This document shows positions 10,206-38,079 of a stretch of 64,000 nucleotides of DNA, in pieces. The notes under the pieces were generated by a model, which saw nothing but the letters and a program-made list of their open reading frames with translations, had not been told where the DNA came from and did no database searches. This DNA is from Anopheles merus. Taxonomy: Eukaryota; Arthropoda; Insecta; Diptera; Culicidae. How positions within the stretch are numbered: the stretch's first letter is position 1; each line of letters begins with the position of its first letter. The position numbers and the translations under genes were made by a program. The stretch is taken from NCBI RefSeq assembly GCF_017562075.2, contig NC_054084.1:42763197-42827196 (forward strand), given 5' to 3'.

Positions 10206-10549
10206 GCAATGAAATCAACTGGTTAAGCACCGGTTGAGTGAAACAAAAACACAGAAAAAAAGAAACGGAAACAAGAACACTACACCAAACTCCGGAACGG
10301 GGCAGGGTACACTAAGACGATCGAGTGCAATCACCGATCGACAACAATACCGCGGTAGGGACGGGTACAGCACATCAAACGGCCAGTAAAAACGGGATCA
10401 ATAAGCTTCAATAGTCGCGCACTGTCCGGACGAGTGGGCTATGCGCGAAATCAACAACCGCGGCCGTCTTTATTGCGAGCGAGAGATAGAGGGAATGGGT
10501 AATGGGGATGAAAAATTGCGCAAATTTACAAGTGCAACACGGGCTAGTA
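10206..10549 (+). other. Putative untranslated second exon
   Basis: It starts after a good pyrimidine-rich acceptor (AG at 10204-10205) and could end before GTAAGC at 10550. The sequence is A-rich and leader-like, with ATG AAA TCA ACT GGT TAA as an upstream minicistron near its 5' end. It is not open in any plus frame over its length. The 3' boundary is uncertain: GTAATG at 10499 and GTACAG at 10362 are alternatives. Confidence 0.2.
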
Positions 10550-26740
<16,191 letters not shown>

Positions 26741-26764
26741 AGAGAGAGAGAGAGAGAGAGAGAG
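26741..26764 (+). repeat. (AG)12 microsatellite
   Basis: A perfect (AG)12 run, followed after one interruption by AAAGAG. It is one of four separate GA/CT tracts in the window. Confidence 0.95.
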
Positions 26765-28717
26765 AAAGAGCATGATTTACAGCATACTAGGAGTAGCATT
26801 TTTGAGTTTGCCTTCTTCAATATGTTTTGTTGCCTCATATCAACTAGGTGACTAGCGCGGAATGGTGAATGAGGGCGTTACTGAAGCTCGATGGACCATT
26901 CCGAGCGAATAGAGCGCAATGCGATTTCGTAATTCTTTTCTGTGTCGTCGGTTTGGGGAGTGTGTGTTTTCTTATTTGCTCAAAGGATGGAGCATACGAT
27001 AGGGCATGGCGAGACGTTCATCGAACCGTCACAACAGCGAGACGCGGGCGACATAACGATGGATGTTTTTTATTTCGTCGCGCTCTAGCTTCGGAGCGTC
27101 AAGAATCAATGCCTTTGTTTTACGCTTAACCAGCCAAAGCGAAGAAAGCAAATATGCTTTCTTGCGTCCCTGCCATCACACTCCCCGTTGCTTTAACGAG
27201 CGTTTTATTCCACACTAGACGCGTGCCGAAAACTACAACCCCATGCCATGTGTGGGAGGAAAAACAACATACACTTTGGTGGTTTGAAATGGGTTTTCAA
27301 TTGCGCACGTTGCGCCGGAATGAAGTTAAACGATGGAATTTTAATTGGCATTCAACAACGTCGTCAGTGCTGCTGCTACCACCCGACCACCCGACAAACT
27401 AACCTACCCGTATCACGCCCCGCCTGTCCCATGGCACTCCCGTGCTCATTTCGCACCACATAATTTCCCACTGCTGCATGCTGCAACACACCGGGCATGT
27501 GTCGACTTTCGTCAAAACATCAACTTACAAGTCGTGTGCGGAGGTCGTCGGCACCGTGTTTCGTTACTCTACAAACGATTTGCAACGCTTTCCGTTGTCG
27601 TTTGGAGTGTGTGTGAATGTGTGTGTGTGCAGAAAAACGTAGCCCGTCACACAAAACGACAAAAACCGAGCAAACACACCGGCCAGCGGCAAAGCGGTTC
27701 GATCTATCAGCTTGCACTTTCCATGACGCCGCACTATTTTGCCGCAGCATTATGCAATGCTATGCGAAACTGAGAGCCAATTTTGGTAAAACATGCTTTT
27801 CGGACATGAGACTAGAGAGGGCACACAGAGAGAGGGAAACAGAGAGTAGAGCAATGCAATTTACATTCCCTTGCGCACAAAACGATTGCGCGTTACAACG
27901 GCAGTGTATGAGCCGTCGGTGACGGTGGACAGAGAAAGGACTTAATTTTTTGTCCCTTCGCAACCCCTTCCCCACGCTCTCCAAAGTATGGAAAACAATC
28001 ACTTCATTCGCGAGCTGACACGAGCTTTCGCTAAGCGGACGTTTGTGTGCTTAAAAGACGTGATTAAGATGCTGTGGTTGCTCCCGGGAGGGCCACAGAA
28101 GTAGGACACATAGAACATGGTGTGGGAAATAAATTATCTTTTGAGTGGTTTGCATTTAACGAGACTAGTGAAACATTTCACAACAAGACACAACAACCGT
28201 GCCCCAGCTGTATGCAAACGCTCATTCTAATCCTCTGCCGCTGGAATGGTGTAAGCCAGCGGTGTTGCGCAATTGGACGGGCAATTGGACGTCCCGCACT
28301 CGCCTCGGCCACGGTGACCTAATGGAATAATTTAATACAAATAGCAAACCATCTTCAGGCTGATTCGGCTCGCACAAAGGTCTTACATCAAAGGGAAACA
28401 ACGATGCCGGACAGGTTGTTAGCGTAGAAGAGTGAGATAAAGAGAGAGAAAGAGCTAGAATCAACACAACACACTCCCCACAGCAAAACATACCCACTGA
28501 GAGTTTCACGAACAAAACATGAAAAAAACCCACAACAACACAAAAGCTGCATCGCCGACGCTGGTTTTTCCTTGAGTGGAAAAATGAGCACGAATTTAAT
28601 CAATTTCCGAAATTAATCGACATTAAAGCTGTGCGCGCGGGAACGAAACCGCGCGAACCAGCAATCCGAAATGCCACTATCACAGTCGGCTGGCCGTTAC
28701 AGAAAAGTAAGAATAAT

Positions 28718-28738
28718 GAAGAAGAAGAAGAAGAAGAA
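28718..28738 (+). repeat. (GAA)7 trinucleotide repeat
   Basis: Seven perfect GAA units, plus a trailing GA. GAA/TTC tracts can form triplexes when long; at this length it is an ordinary microsatellite. Confidence 0.95.
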
Positions 28739-29094
28739 GACACAAATATCTAACAACAAAACAACAACATTACTTTGCCAGTACGAGTGAAACGGCACGA
28801 GAAAATATCCACATCGTGTAACACACACAAAAAAGAAGGCAGAAACAAAAACACCATTCGCTGCAAAACAAACAACAAGCGGTAAGAAATAATTAAATTA
28901 CATAACCCTGATGATGATACACCCGCCGTACGAAACATCGCGGCCAGCGTTGGCCTTTTCCTCTGCCGGTCACATCCGATCGCGACGTTAAGTCACGCCG
29001 TCACCGTTGGCTAGGTTTTCCATCGTTAGCGGTGCGCGCGAGTAAGTTTTTCCCGAATCTTACCGGCGCTCGATGGTGTAAACGGGCCACCAGA

Positions 29095-29108
29095 GGGGGG
29101 GGGGGGGG
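29095..29108 (+). repeat. Homopolymer G14
   Basis: Fourteen consecutive G, the longest G run in the window, between CAGA and ATTAAAACG. Long G homopolymers are rare in insect genomes and are also common sites of sequencing error. Confidence 0.95.
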
Positions 29109-32100
29109 ATTAAAACGATTCGTGCAATTTCGTGATCAAAATGAAATTTGTATTGGTTTGCGTTCGATGCAAACGTTTCGATCCATTTAGAAATATTTTG
29201 GCAAATCCGGTTCGAAGGACCAAATGTTGTATTTCTTTTTAAATTTGTTTTCTTGCACAAAGCGAGTCAAAAAGTGCACACAGTTTCCTTGCCAGCCATT
29301 ATCCATCAAGCGATCGCCGATGGAAAAATATTTCTTTTACCCTCTAACTACCCTCCTCAGTCACGGGCCATCTTTTTGCCTTACTCTCGCTGAATGTTAA
29401 TGCGCCATCACCATGCTTTCAGTGCTCATTAGAGACGTGTTGTTCGCTTTTTTGCAATTTCCAGCACATTCTAACCAGCAAAACGCGGGGACTGGTAACA
29501 GCAGCTTCAACACGCAAAAAAACGAAAAAAACGATGAACCAAACCCTTAAAAAAACCTTCCGCCTCTTCAAAGCCAGACCCCTTAATCGACTCCCTGCGA
29601 CACACACAGTGCGACTTATTGTCGTTCTCGCAGTGGAACCGTTGAACCAGCAACAGCAGCAGCATGAACCGATACCATAATAGAACGAACAGGATGGGTA
29701 GGACGGTAGGGGAGGAAGGTGCACACACCCATACAGACACATACAAAATGCATTATTGGAACGTCGCACCATCGCCGCTATCGCGAGTACGACACACGCA
29801 GAGATGCGCTGCATCGGCATCGGGCACATCGGGGGAGAGTGAAATAAAGGGGGGCGAACGGTTTGGTGGACTTTAATGTCTTATTGTTTGCCAGCCAGCG
29901 CGACATACCAATTTGCAAGGGACACGGTGTACGGCGGTAACCGTCCACAATACCGAACCTCGGTGCACCCGGTACCCGGTTGGTGTGATTGTGGTGCTCC
30001 CCTGTAGCAACGCGCACCCATCTTCCGTGTGACCGTGATCAACACGATTTTGTAGCCGCTAAAAAGACAGCTTTCGGGCCCCGGTCGTTGCCTGCGCTGG
30101 TTGACAATGCGCGACTGCGCGTTTATGCTGCGTTTGCTCGGGGGGATGCGTGCAGTTGTGTGAGCAGTGTGCTCAGCGAGAACATGGGCGAGAAGAATGC
30201 ATCGTAATCTAGGCTTAGTTTCGTCTTTGTCGCCGATTGGCAATTTAGTCAAACCATAGCGCACCGCGGCACGATCGTTACTTCCCACACACCAACGCTC
30301 AGGGCAGCTATTCAAACTGATTGTTGATTGAGTATTGGGCGCACAGGAGTAATGCGAGTACAACAAAGAGTTCCAAGACTTATGATATCTTTCAGAGGAA
30401 ATAACGAAGAATTGATCATTATGTTTGAAGACATCATTTTGTTTCACACCGATAGGTTGTGCATTAAAATACATTTGAAGAGTGTATTGTCATACGAAAA
30501 TATTTTTTAAGAGTAAAGAACAGGAAATTGCAAAAAAAAAGTAACAAGTTCATTTGCCCGAATACCTTGCGCAAAGGAACAAATCAAAGACGCTTCTTCT
30601 TTAGAAAATGTTCCCCTCACTGAATAATTTCAACCGTACAGATTGCACTTCATTAGCATCTCAATAAGTGGCAGCATGACAAATGTCCTCCAGGCGTTTC
30701 GTAAGCTCCAGACCCCGAAAAATTAGCACCGAAACTGGGAACTGCGCAGAATCTCCACTTCAATAGATCGTATCCACGCTACGCTACGCTACAAATCGTT
30801 CCCAGTTTAAAACATATTTTATCCCGAGCGTGGAATTCTGTGGAATGTGAATGTGAGTTGCGAGAAATACAGAGAACCAATCCCAGCTACGAATGAAGTA
30901 ATCAGCAGGGCCAAATAAACCGTATGTGAGTGTGTGTGTGTGCTTTTTATGTGCCTTGTGATGGAAAATTCATCCCATCCCATGCTGCGATACTACCTCA
31001 CATTGTGTGCTTCCCTTGTTCGACGCTCAACATCGCTTTTGTTGCATAAATCTACGCGACGCGCATCCTCACGGGCCGAGAGCGAGAGCGAACGTGTCCG
31101 ACCATATCGAAATGCAAAAAAGGGCTTGCTGAAGAAGCCATCTACAGCAACAAACGTGGTACTACGGTCGCTCGCTTCCATAAAGTCCATAAGTGCAAGC
31201 TCGCACAACATTGTAATCGGCTCGCACGGGAGGAAACTTTGGGGCGCTGGGTCGTCGCCGCTGTCCAACTTTGGACCGCTCGTTTGCATAAAGACGCGTG
31301 GTTTCCATTTTCCCGAGCGTTGCGTCCCGAGAATGCCGCTGCTTCCAGTTGCCCGCCTCGCGTCTAGACGGCGATATGAGCGGGAAACCCGAGCCTGTAC
31401 TGTTATTGCTTATTGCCTTTATCATCAAAGATCAAGCTCCTTCCCGGTGAAACAGCCGCCCGTCCTCGAGGCTTCGTTGATCGAAATCCATTCCTCAATC
31501 ACCGTTCGCGACGAAACGGACAATGTTTCGCTGGGCCTGATTACACGGCGCGCATAATGGTGCGCAGATGTGGGGGTGGAGTGATGCAGGGTGGCTACAA
31601 ATAAAGACACCCGCGTACCACAGTGCGAACGGGCCGCGAGGTACGTCGGGAGGTATTCAGATCGGACGTAATTTGTTGTACATTGCACAAATCCAGCTCG
31701 GTCCAGAATAATGGGATTTTCTGTTACGGCACACGCCTTTCTTGGAGGGCGCACAGCCAGATGCTGGCTGCAGTGTGGTGTTTACCTTAATCACCGCGAT
31801 GGACTACCAATATGTACCGCTGGGAGCATCCCGCGATGTGATCAATGCGATGAAACCGATTACAGCAGCCGCGCATACGGTTGCAGTAGTTTTGCAGATT
31901 CGTTTGTCTGTTCTGTTGCTTCGCCTGAAGAAGATTAACCACCGTCCGGCGATGATCTGACAGGCTACCAATATGACGCGGCTGGTTGAACTCGGCGCGT
32001 ATATTCGCAACGTTTGCGTTCAATTTTTACACCATACTGTTGTCGAGTACACATTGAAGGTAATTATTTTTCATACGATTCAAGCACACCAGCAGGATGA

Positions 32101-35100
32101 GCAGTGTTTGCGAATCGAAATTAATACCGTGAGAAAGATCAGTTGCAAAGCCGAGTCGATCATATTGGAAAGTTGAAACGAAAATTAACTTTTCACAATC
32201 AGACAGCTGTTGCTCGAGGATCTGTCTGACAGGCGTCAGTTTGCGCATGTAGTATGATTGATGAGCGAATTGTCAGGATGTTGGTTTTGTGGGAGCAAAA
32301 TAAAGTATGAGTGTTTTAATTAAAACATTGATACCATATGAGGTGCTTTGTTTCTTACATTACTCTCTTCAAATAGTGTTCAAATGCCATTCTTATTTAA
32401 CCAAAACTTTACTCATTTTACAATGTTGACTCTTGCCTTCCTGTGCTTCAAGCAGCAACACAACTCCTTCTTTTCTCCCTGTGTGACATCTGTCCTCGAA
32501 AGCAAAACGCTTGGAAAGGTTTCAACATTTTAACAAAAGGCCACCGTGTGACGTCTGCAAACACTTATCATGCAAAAACCCCAACCGCACCGAGCTTTCT
32601 CTTTCGCTTAAGAACTTTCCTACCACCAGGAAAACACCACGATCGATCAGACATTTCCCACAGTTTTCCAGTAGCAGCAACAGCAGCAGCAAAGAGAGAG
32701 CTTCGCTCTTACCCTCCCAATTTTATCCAACTCGCTATCGTATGTGTTAATCAAAAAAAAAAAAACTGGTGAAAATAACCGTTCCCACCCGGGATGGGAC
32801 GACACTCGAGGAACGGGGAGAGCAGCGGAACGGTTGACATTATTTGCCGCGGGCACGAGACGGTACGGAATCTGCCAAAGACCATCGCTGGCCTGCAGGG
32901 ACAGGCAGCAAAAAAAGCGGACACAAAAACGCCACCAAACACCAAACAAAACAAACGGCAGGAATGGCTCGGGAAGGGAAAACCGACCCTTTCCACCGGT
33001 GAAGCCCCCGGGATGGAAAGCGTAGGACACCCATCGCAAGTGTCACATTCGCGCGGCTTACGAGTCACGCCGTAGTCTTCCTTCATTTTCGTTGAGCTGT
33101 AGCGATGTCATACCATCGCTTCCCTTTCTGCAAACGCCAGCAATTGCAAAACAAGGTACAGACAGGCTCTCTCACTCTCTCTGCCTCGCACCTTTCCCGG
33201 GTCAGGTGGCGAGACGGGAAGCAGACGACGAACCTGCACTCATGTGGCAATGTCTGACAAACTTCAAACTCGGTTTCGCTTTCCGCTTGCTGGATGCTGG
33301 AAGTACGATAAGAGTGTCTGTGTGTCGCGAATTCAACCAAAATCTGCCTGCTACTGACTGGTGAGGCAATGGATGCCGGGCAGCAGATGCCGTCTGGATG
33401 CATGGGCCCATCATGGGAGAATCTATTATTGTTGCAAATTAAACATTCAAACATGGTGCACCGCGGCAACCGACCCACTCTCGGCCGCAATAGCGTAGAA
33501 GGGACGGTGCGATCGGTCGTGTGCGATCTATGCTTCGCCGAGTTTCGTTTGGGTCCTTGCTGGTTTCTTGGATACAGATTTGCGGCGTTGAGAGACGGAA
33601 GGTGAGCTTCCCACCTTTCTTCCCAATGTATGTACGACCCCCCGTCATCGGTTTGCCATATGTGGTGCTGCATGCTTGCCTGTAAGCACCGTTGTCACCG
33701 TGCTGGCTGCTTCACTCTTGGCGTTGTGTGATCCTTCCATTAGCCAACCCCTCCAAACCCGAAACACACGAAGCGCCTACGGGGAGAGGTGCACAAGAAG
33801 GAGGGATTGGTTTGTCGCATGCACATGTGCAAATGCTTCGCCGGATTGGGGAGCCGAGGGCCGCAGCAAATCCGAAAGGGCCGTGCGGGGTTTGTTTGCA
33901 TTCACCTTTTCCCATGCATCCCATGCCAGTGGCATGTGCATTTTCAATTTTCTATGCACCCAAACTCTCCTCCCTTCTCTTCGTACAGCGCGCTCCAGGC
34001 ATCCGGGACCACCTGGCTGGCTGGCTGGCCCGGAGTCACTGTAAAGCTCATCTCATCGCGCCGAACCCGCTTCGATCCCAGTCTACCTGTGCCGTACCTT
34101 CATCAGACATCGCGGCTCGTTTTCGTTTTCATCATCTCATGCTCGACGCGGAGAAAGTTTAATGTAATATAATTATTGGGTCAGTTCTATCACGGTTTTC
34201 GTCGTGCACACGGTGCTCAGCGTGCCCTTCACTGTCCTTTCGGAACGGCTAATCCCACCGTTTAGCCTCCCCATCCCTCTTGCTTTTACTCTATTACGGT
34301 GCTTCCGTACGGCAAACAGTTTCCCTTTCGACGCGAGGGCAAATCGGTGTTCGATGGGTTAACCTCCACCGAACCCTTCTGCCTCTCGCCAAACGGGGAA
34401 AGGGATGTCGCTAGCTGAGAAATTAGAAATAAAGCAATTCCGTTAATGAGAATTGCAATCAGTGCAATTCGTCGCAGATGTGCATGATTGTCGGCGGGGC
34501 TTAGTTGGTCAGGGGGGGCACACGTTTCCTCTCTGCCATATATGAGGTATACGGAGTCGTTTCGATGGCGGCTCACGATTAGCGTGTGCGGAGAGTGAAA
34601 TGATTTCACTACAGTAATGAGATTAATTTGCGATACTTTGTAAGACAGGCGATGCAGCGAGAAACAGGGGGAGTTGATGGACGATTTGTCGATTTTGCGG
34701 GAAGTCCATTCTTCCTCTTTCCGCCCATCTCGTTTACGGGGGCTACTGTGGGTGCTTGTCAAATTGGAGAGCATTTTGCTTCCTTTAATGGTATTGAAAG
34801 GCTGTGGACGCTTTGATCGTGATTTGTCTTAATACATTTGGATAGCAGTTGAATTTAGATCGGTTTGGTAAATGAATAATATTCCTTTTTTGATTAATAA
34901 CACAAATACTTACAATATAATGTATAATTTATCAATAAATTATAAAACCAACGCATCATGCTGATTTGAAGCGTAGTTGATCATCTTACACAGTTTATCA
35001 TCTAAACAATAATATGGTATGCTAGGCAGACAACTTATCGAACTGACGAAACGATGTCTATAAATAACCGAATATTTCTACTTAAGTGCAATTCAGGCCA

Positions 35101-35597
35101 ATTTAGGAGCAAATTTTTGCACGTTGCAATTTTTTTTTATTTCACCATTTTTTGCCAATAATTACTACTCATCAATAATGTTGCAACGTTCTTCATTATA
35201 GCCATGCCACCAAAAAATCTAATGTCAATAGTATGTTCTAAAAAAATAGACATAAATATCGTAATGCCCACAGCAATTGCCCTGCCGCATATCTTAATTG
35301 ATGTAATTTAATTAAAACATTATTTCAAAATTACCACCCCAAAATCCCAAAAAAATTTTGCGCTCCGGACCGATAGTCATCAATTGTAATGTGGAGTAGC
35401 CTCTCGGTGCACTTTCATAAATCCGAATCCGAAGGCAATCTCACCGAACCGTCACAGCACGTGAGTGAAATTGGCGCGCGGCATGTGGCGCAAACGGTTC
35501 GGTGCGGTGAAAATTAAAACTACACCACACACTCCGGCATGCCCGAGATGCCGGAGCAGATAATTGCCGCCTGGGCCCATTGCCACAATTAGTCGTA

Positions 35598-35619
35598 TGT
35601 GTGTGTGTGTGTGTGTGTG
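35598..35619 (+). repeat. (TG)11 microsatellite
   Basis: A perfect 22-bp TG run in otherwise unique DNA, too short to be structurally remarkable. Confidence 0.95.
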
Positions 35620-37523
35620 ATTCTTGTGTGAACTACTTTACATGCGTGCACGGGTCGATAGCTGCAGCATCACAGAGCGTAGCGCAACTGAGTAATTTCT
35701 ATCGCCACAGCGAAACGGCATTTCATTACCGGCTGCTTGGCAAATTGGCAACTAGGAGCCAACACCGCAGCAGCAACGAGAGACGAACACGAGAGAAAAA
35801 AAATATCCCTCCAACACAACGCATGCATGCATGAAGCTGAGGGAAAGATTCGAAGCCACACACTAATCTCGTGTATATTGCACACCTTGCCGGAGAGCCT
35901 CCTGCTGCATCGGCGCGCTGTGTAATTAGCCTGCGCGTGTGCGAAAGCCACCCAGCGACGACACCGGGGCGATGTGCGTAAATCCGTTAGCCGTAGCGGA
36001 TCGCATTGCAATTGCACCCTTTGCTGCATCCTCCGCTGCTGCATCATTATCAACCCATTCAATATTGGTGTGTGCAACAGCAACAGGCACGGACGAAAAA
36101 AAATCTCCTTCCACTTGCAAATCGAAATACATTCTTCGAGCAAATGAACGGGGAGACGTTGAACAGTTTCAACCGATGAGAAATTTATGCTCAATCTCTC
36201 GGACAAGGTTAGACACGTCGGAGTCGGTGAGAACAGGCCCCAGGGGGTGGGGGACCTTCATAATGCAGCTGAATTCAAAACGGGCGCTCACACCTTGCTG
36301 CACTAATTTCTCAAGCAAGCAAACGACATGATGATGATGGTAGTGGTGGTGGTGGCGGTGATGCATCGAATGCAATAAAAGTGTGTATTTTTTTCCTCCA
36401 CCGTTTGGATCTGCTTGGAAGCGTTCAGAGCTTGCAACCTGCTCGAGCTGTGAGCCGTGAGATATGACTGCGGGTGTGCGGGCAAATGTACCATTTTGTG
36501 TTCATCACAACACAAAACAAGCATTGAGCCATCGAGCGTAAATTGATTTTCACGCCCTCAATCACCGCTGTGCTGGTGGTGGCGGCGTTTGCAATTCTAG
36601 AAATGAGGATGGGAACCGATGCCGTTATAAGGTACGCTCTGTTCTGCAAACAGTTAGAGCAGCAAGACCGCTACATACAGAAACAACAAAAAACTGCTTG
36701 CTAGGGCGCTGTGAAAATGCTAATTGATTGCAAGAAAAAAGGGCAATTTCTTTATTTTACGGTACAAGCGTCCGGAATGTTTGCTCAAAAATAAAATCAC
36801 TCTGTACAAGCGATTCAGTGCAACGGTTTGCCCGCCGAAGTACATCTATAAAACTAAAACACCCGCAGTAGCTTATGCTCGACCGAGCACTAACATGCAG
36901 CTCTGCTTGCAACAGCATAATGCCTTTCTAACGAGGCTGTACCATCTAGCGCGTGTGCTCAGATTTCACGGCATGACTCATACCAAGCCCCGCCGTATCG
37001 AATGTTACAGGCTCCAGATTCCTGGCAGGAAGGCACCAGGCAAAGAAATCGTCCAAATCGTTCGCCACAACACACCGCACCAACAGTCTGTTGTCAGCAA
37101 AGCTTATGCTCGATTCCGCTACAGCAACAACATGCACATTGCACGATCATATATACTTGCGGCTACTGCTGCTACCGCTGCGCCTGCTCCTGCGGGCTTG
37201 TACTTTTAGTTAAACTCCCCACCGAAAATATAGCTACAGCAAGCGGCCCGCTTGCGCTTGCTAGCGGAGCAGCGCATAAACATGCGATAATAATAATAAA
37301 TTCCACCGGCAGCTTGTTTGGTGCGGAGTGGCCCATTCCAGAGGCTCAATAACAAACCTCCCTAAACAGCTGATCCGCGGTACCACGGTACAGACCCTTC
37401 TCCCGTGCGCTAGCGTTCAGGCTCGTGCAATGTGGGGATGAAGCTCTTGCAGGACACAATGATTGCAAAAACAAGGGGAAGGCACACGTTTGACGAGCAG
37501 CGCTGGAAATCATCTACAACCAA

Positions 37524-37555
37524 ATCCATCCATCCATCCATCGATCGATCGATCG
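37524..37555 (+). repeat. Compound tetranucleotide repeat (ATCC)4(ATCG)4
   Basis: Four ATCC units at 37524-37539 pass directly into four ATCG units at 37540-37555. The ATCG half is self-complementary, so it can fold back on itself. It probably arose by a single C-to-G change that then spread by slippage. Confidence 0.95.
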
Positions 37556-38023
37556 ACAGCACCGGGCGGTAGAGGAACGGATCAGATCGCGGATGCTCGC
37601 TCAGTAAATCTAGCGATAGTAGGGTACACAATTGGTACTTGAGGTAAAGTTATGGCCGCGGTGTAAGATGTTCCATAAATCCTGTTTGCTGAGGTTTGTT
37701 TTCCACGGGTGGCAAAATGGGAAAGAGTTGAAGAGAGTTTCGTCTAATGAGAATAGGGAAGGGAAAATGTTAAACGATCGTTCGATGCGCTTTATCGTCA
37801 CAGGGAGCAGAGTTGTACAGTGCTGGCATTGTAGGTGGAGGAGAACGTCATTATGGATGAGCTATTGTAAGGTGCACAAGGTTTTAACCTAGAAACACAA
37901 TGATGATTGACTGACTTTGCAGCCTGCACTGGTGTTGTTTGGAAGCATATAAAGCTGGTTAAACCTGTGGAATGTGACCTAAGACCGATTAAGATCAAAC
38001 AAAATACCGTATTCGGATCGAAA

Positions 38024-38024
<1 letters not shown>

Positions 38025-38070
<46 letters not shown>
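38025..38070 (+). repeat. (TA)23 microsatellite
   Basis: 46 bp of perfect TA in an AT-rich island. TA arrays are self-complementary and melt or extrude cruciforms easily. Confidence 0.97.

Positions 38071-38079
<9 letters not shown>

Larger units (their letters stand above)
26765..38024. other. Gene-free region, 11 kb
   Basis: No supported gene. It contains (GAA)7, a G14 run, (TG)11 and a compound (ATCC)(ATCG) array, and AT-rich patches at about 30340-30660 and 34830-35360. Open frames of about 196-207 codons at 29881-30474 (-), 30934-31557 (+) and 33083-33673 (-) overlap rival frames on other strands and show no domain, signal peptide or splice support. Confidence 0.4.

Noticed and set aside
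29881..33673. Frames of 196-207 codons at 29881-30474 (-), 30934-31557 (+) and 33083-33673 (-)
   Set aside because: All overlap competing frames. Peptides are Arg/Ser-rich without family features, as expected from non-coding GC-balanced DNA. A few frames of this length are expected by chance in 64 kb.
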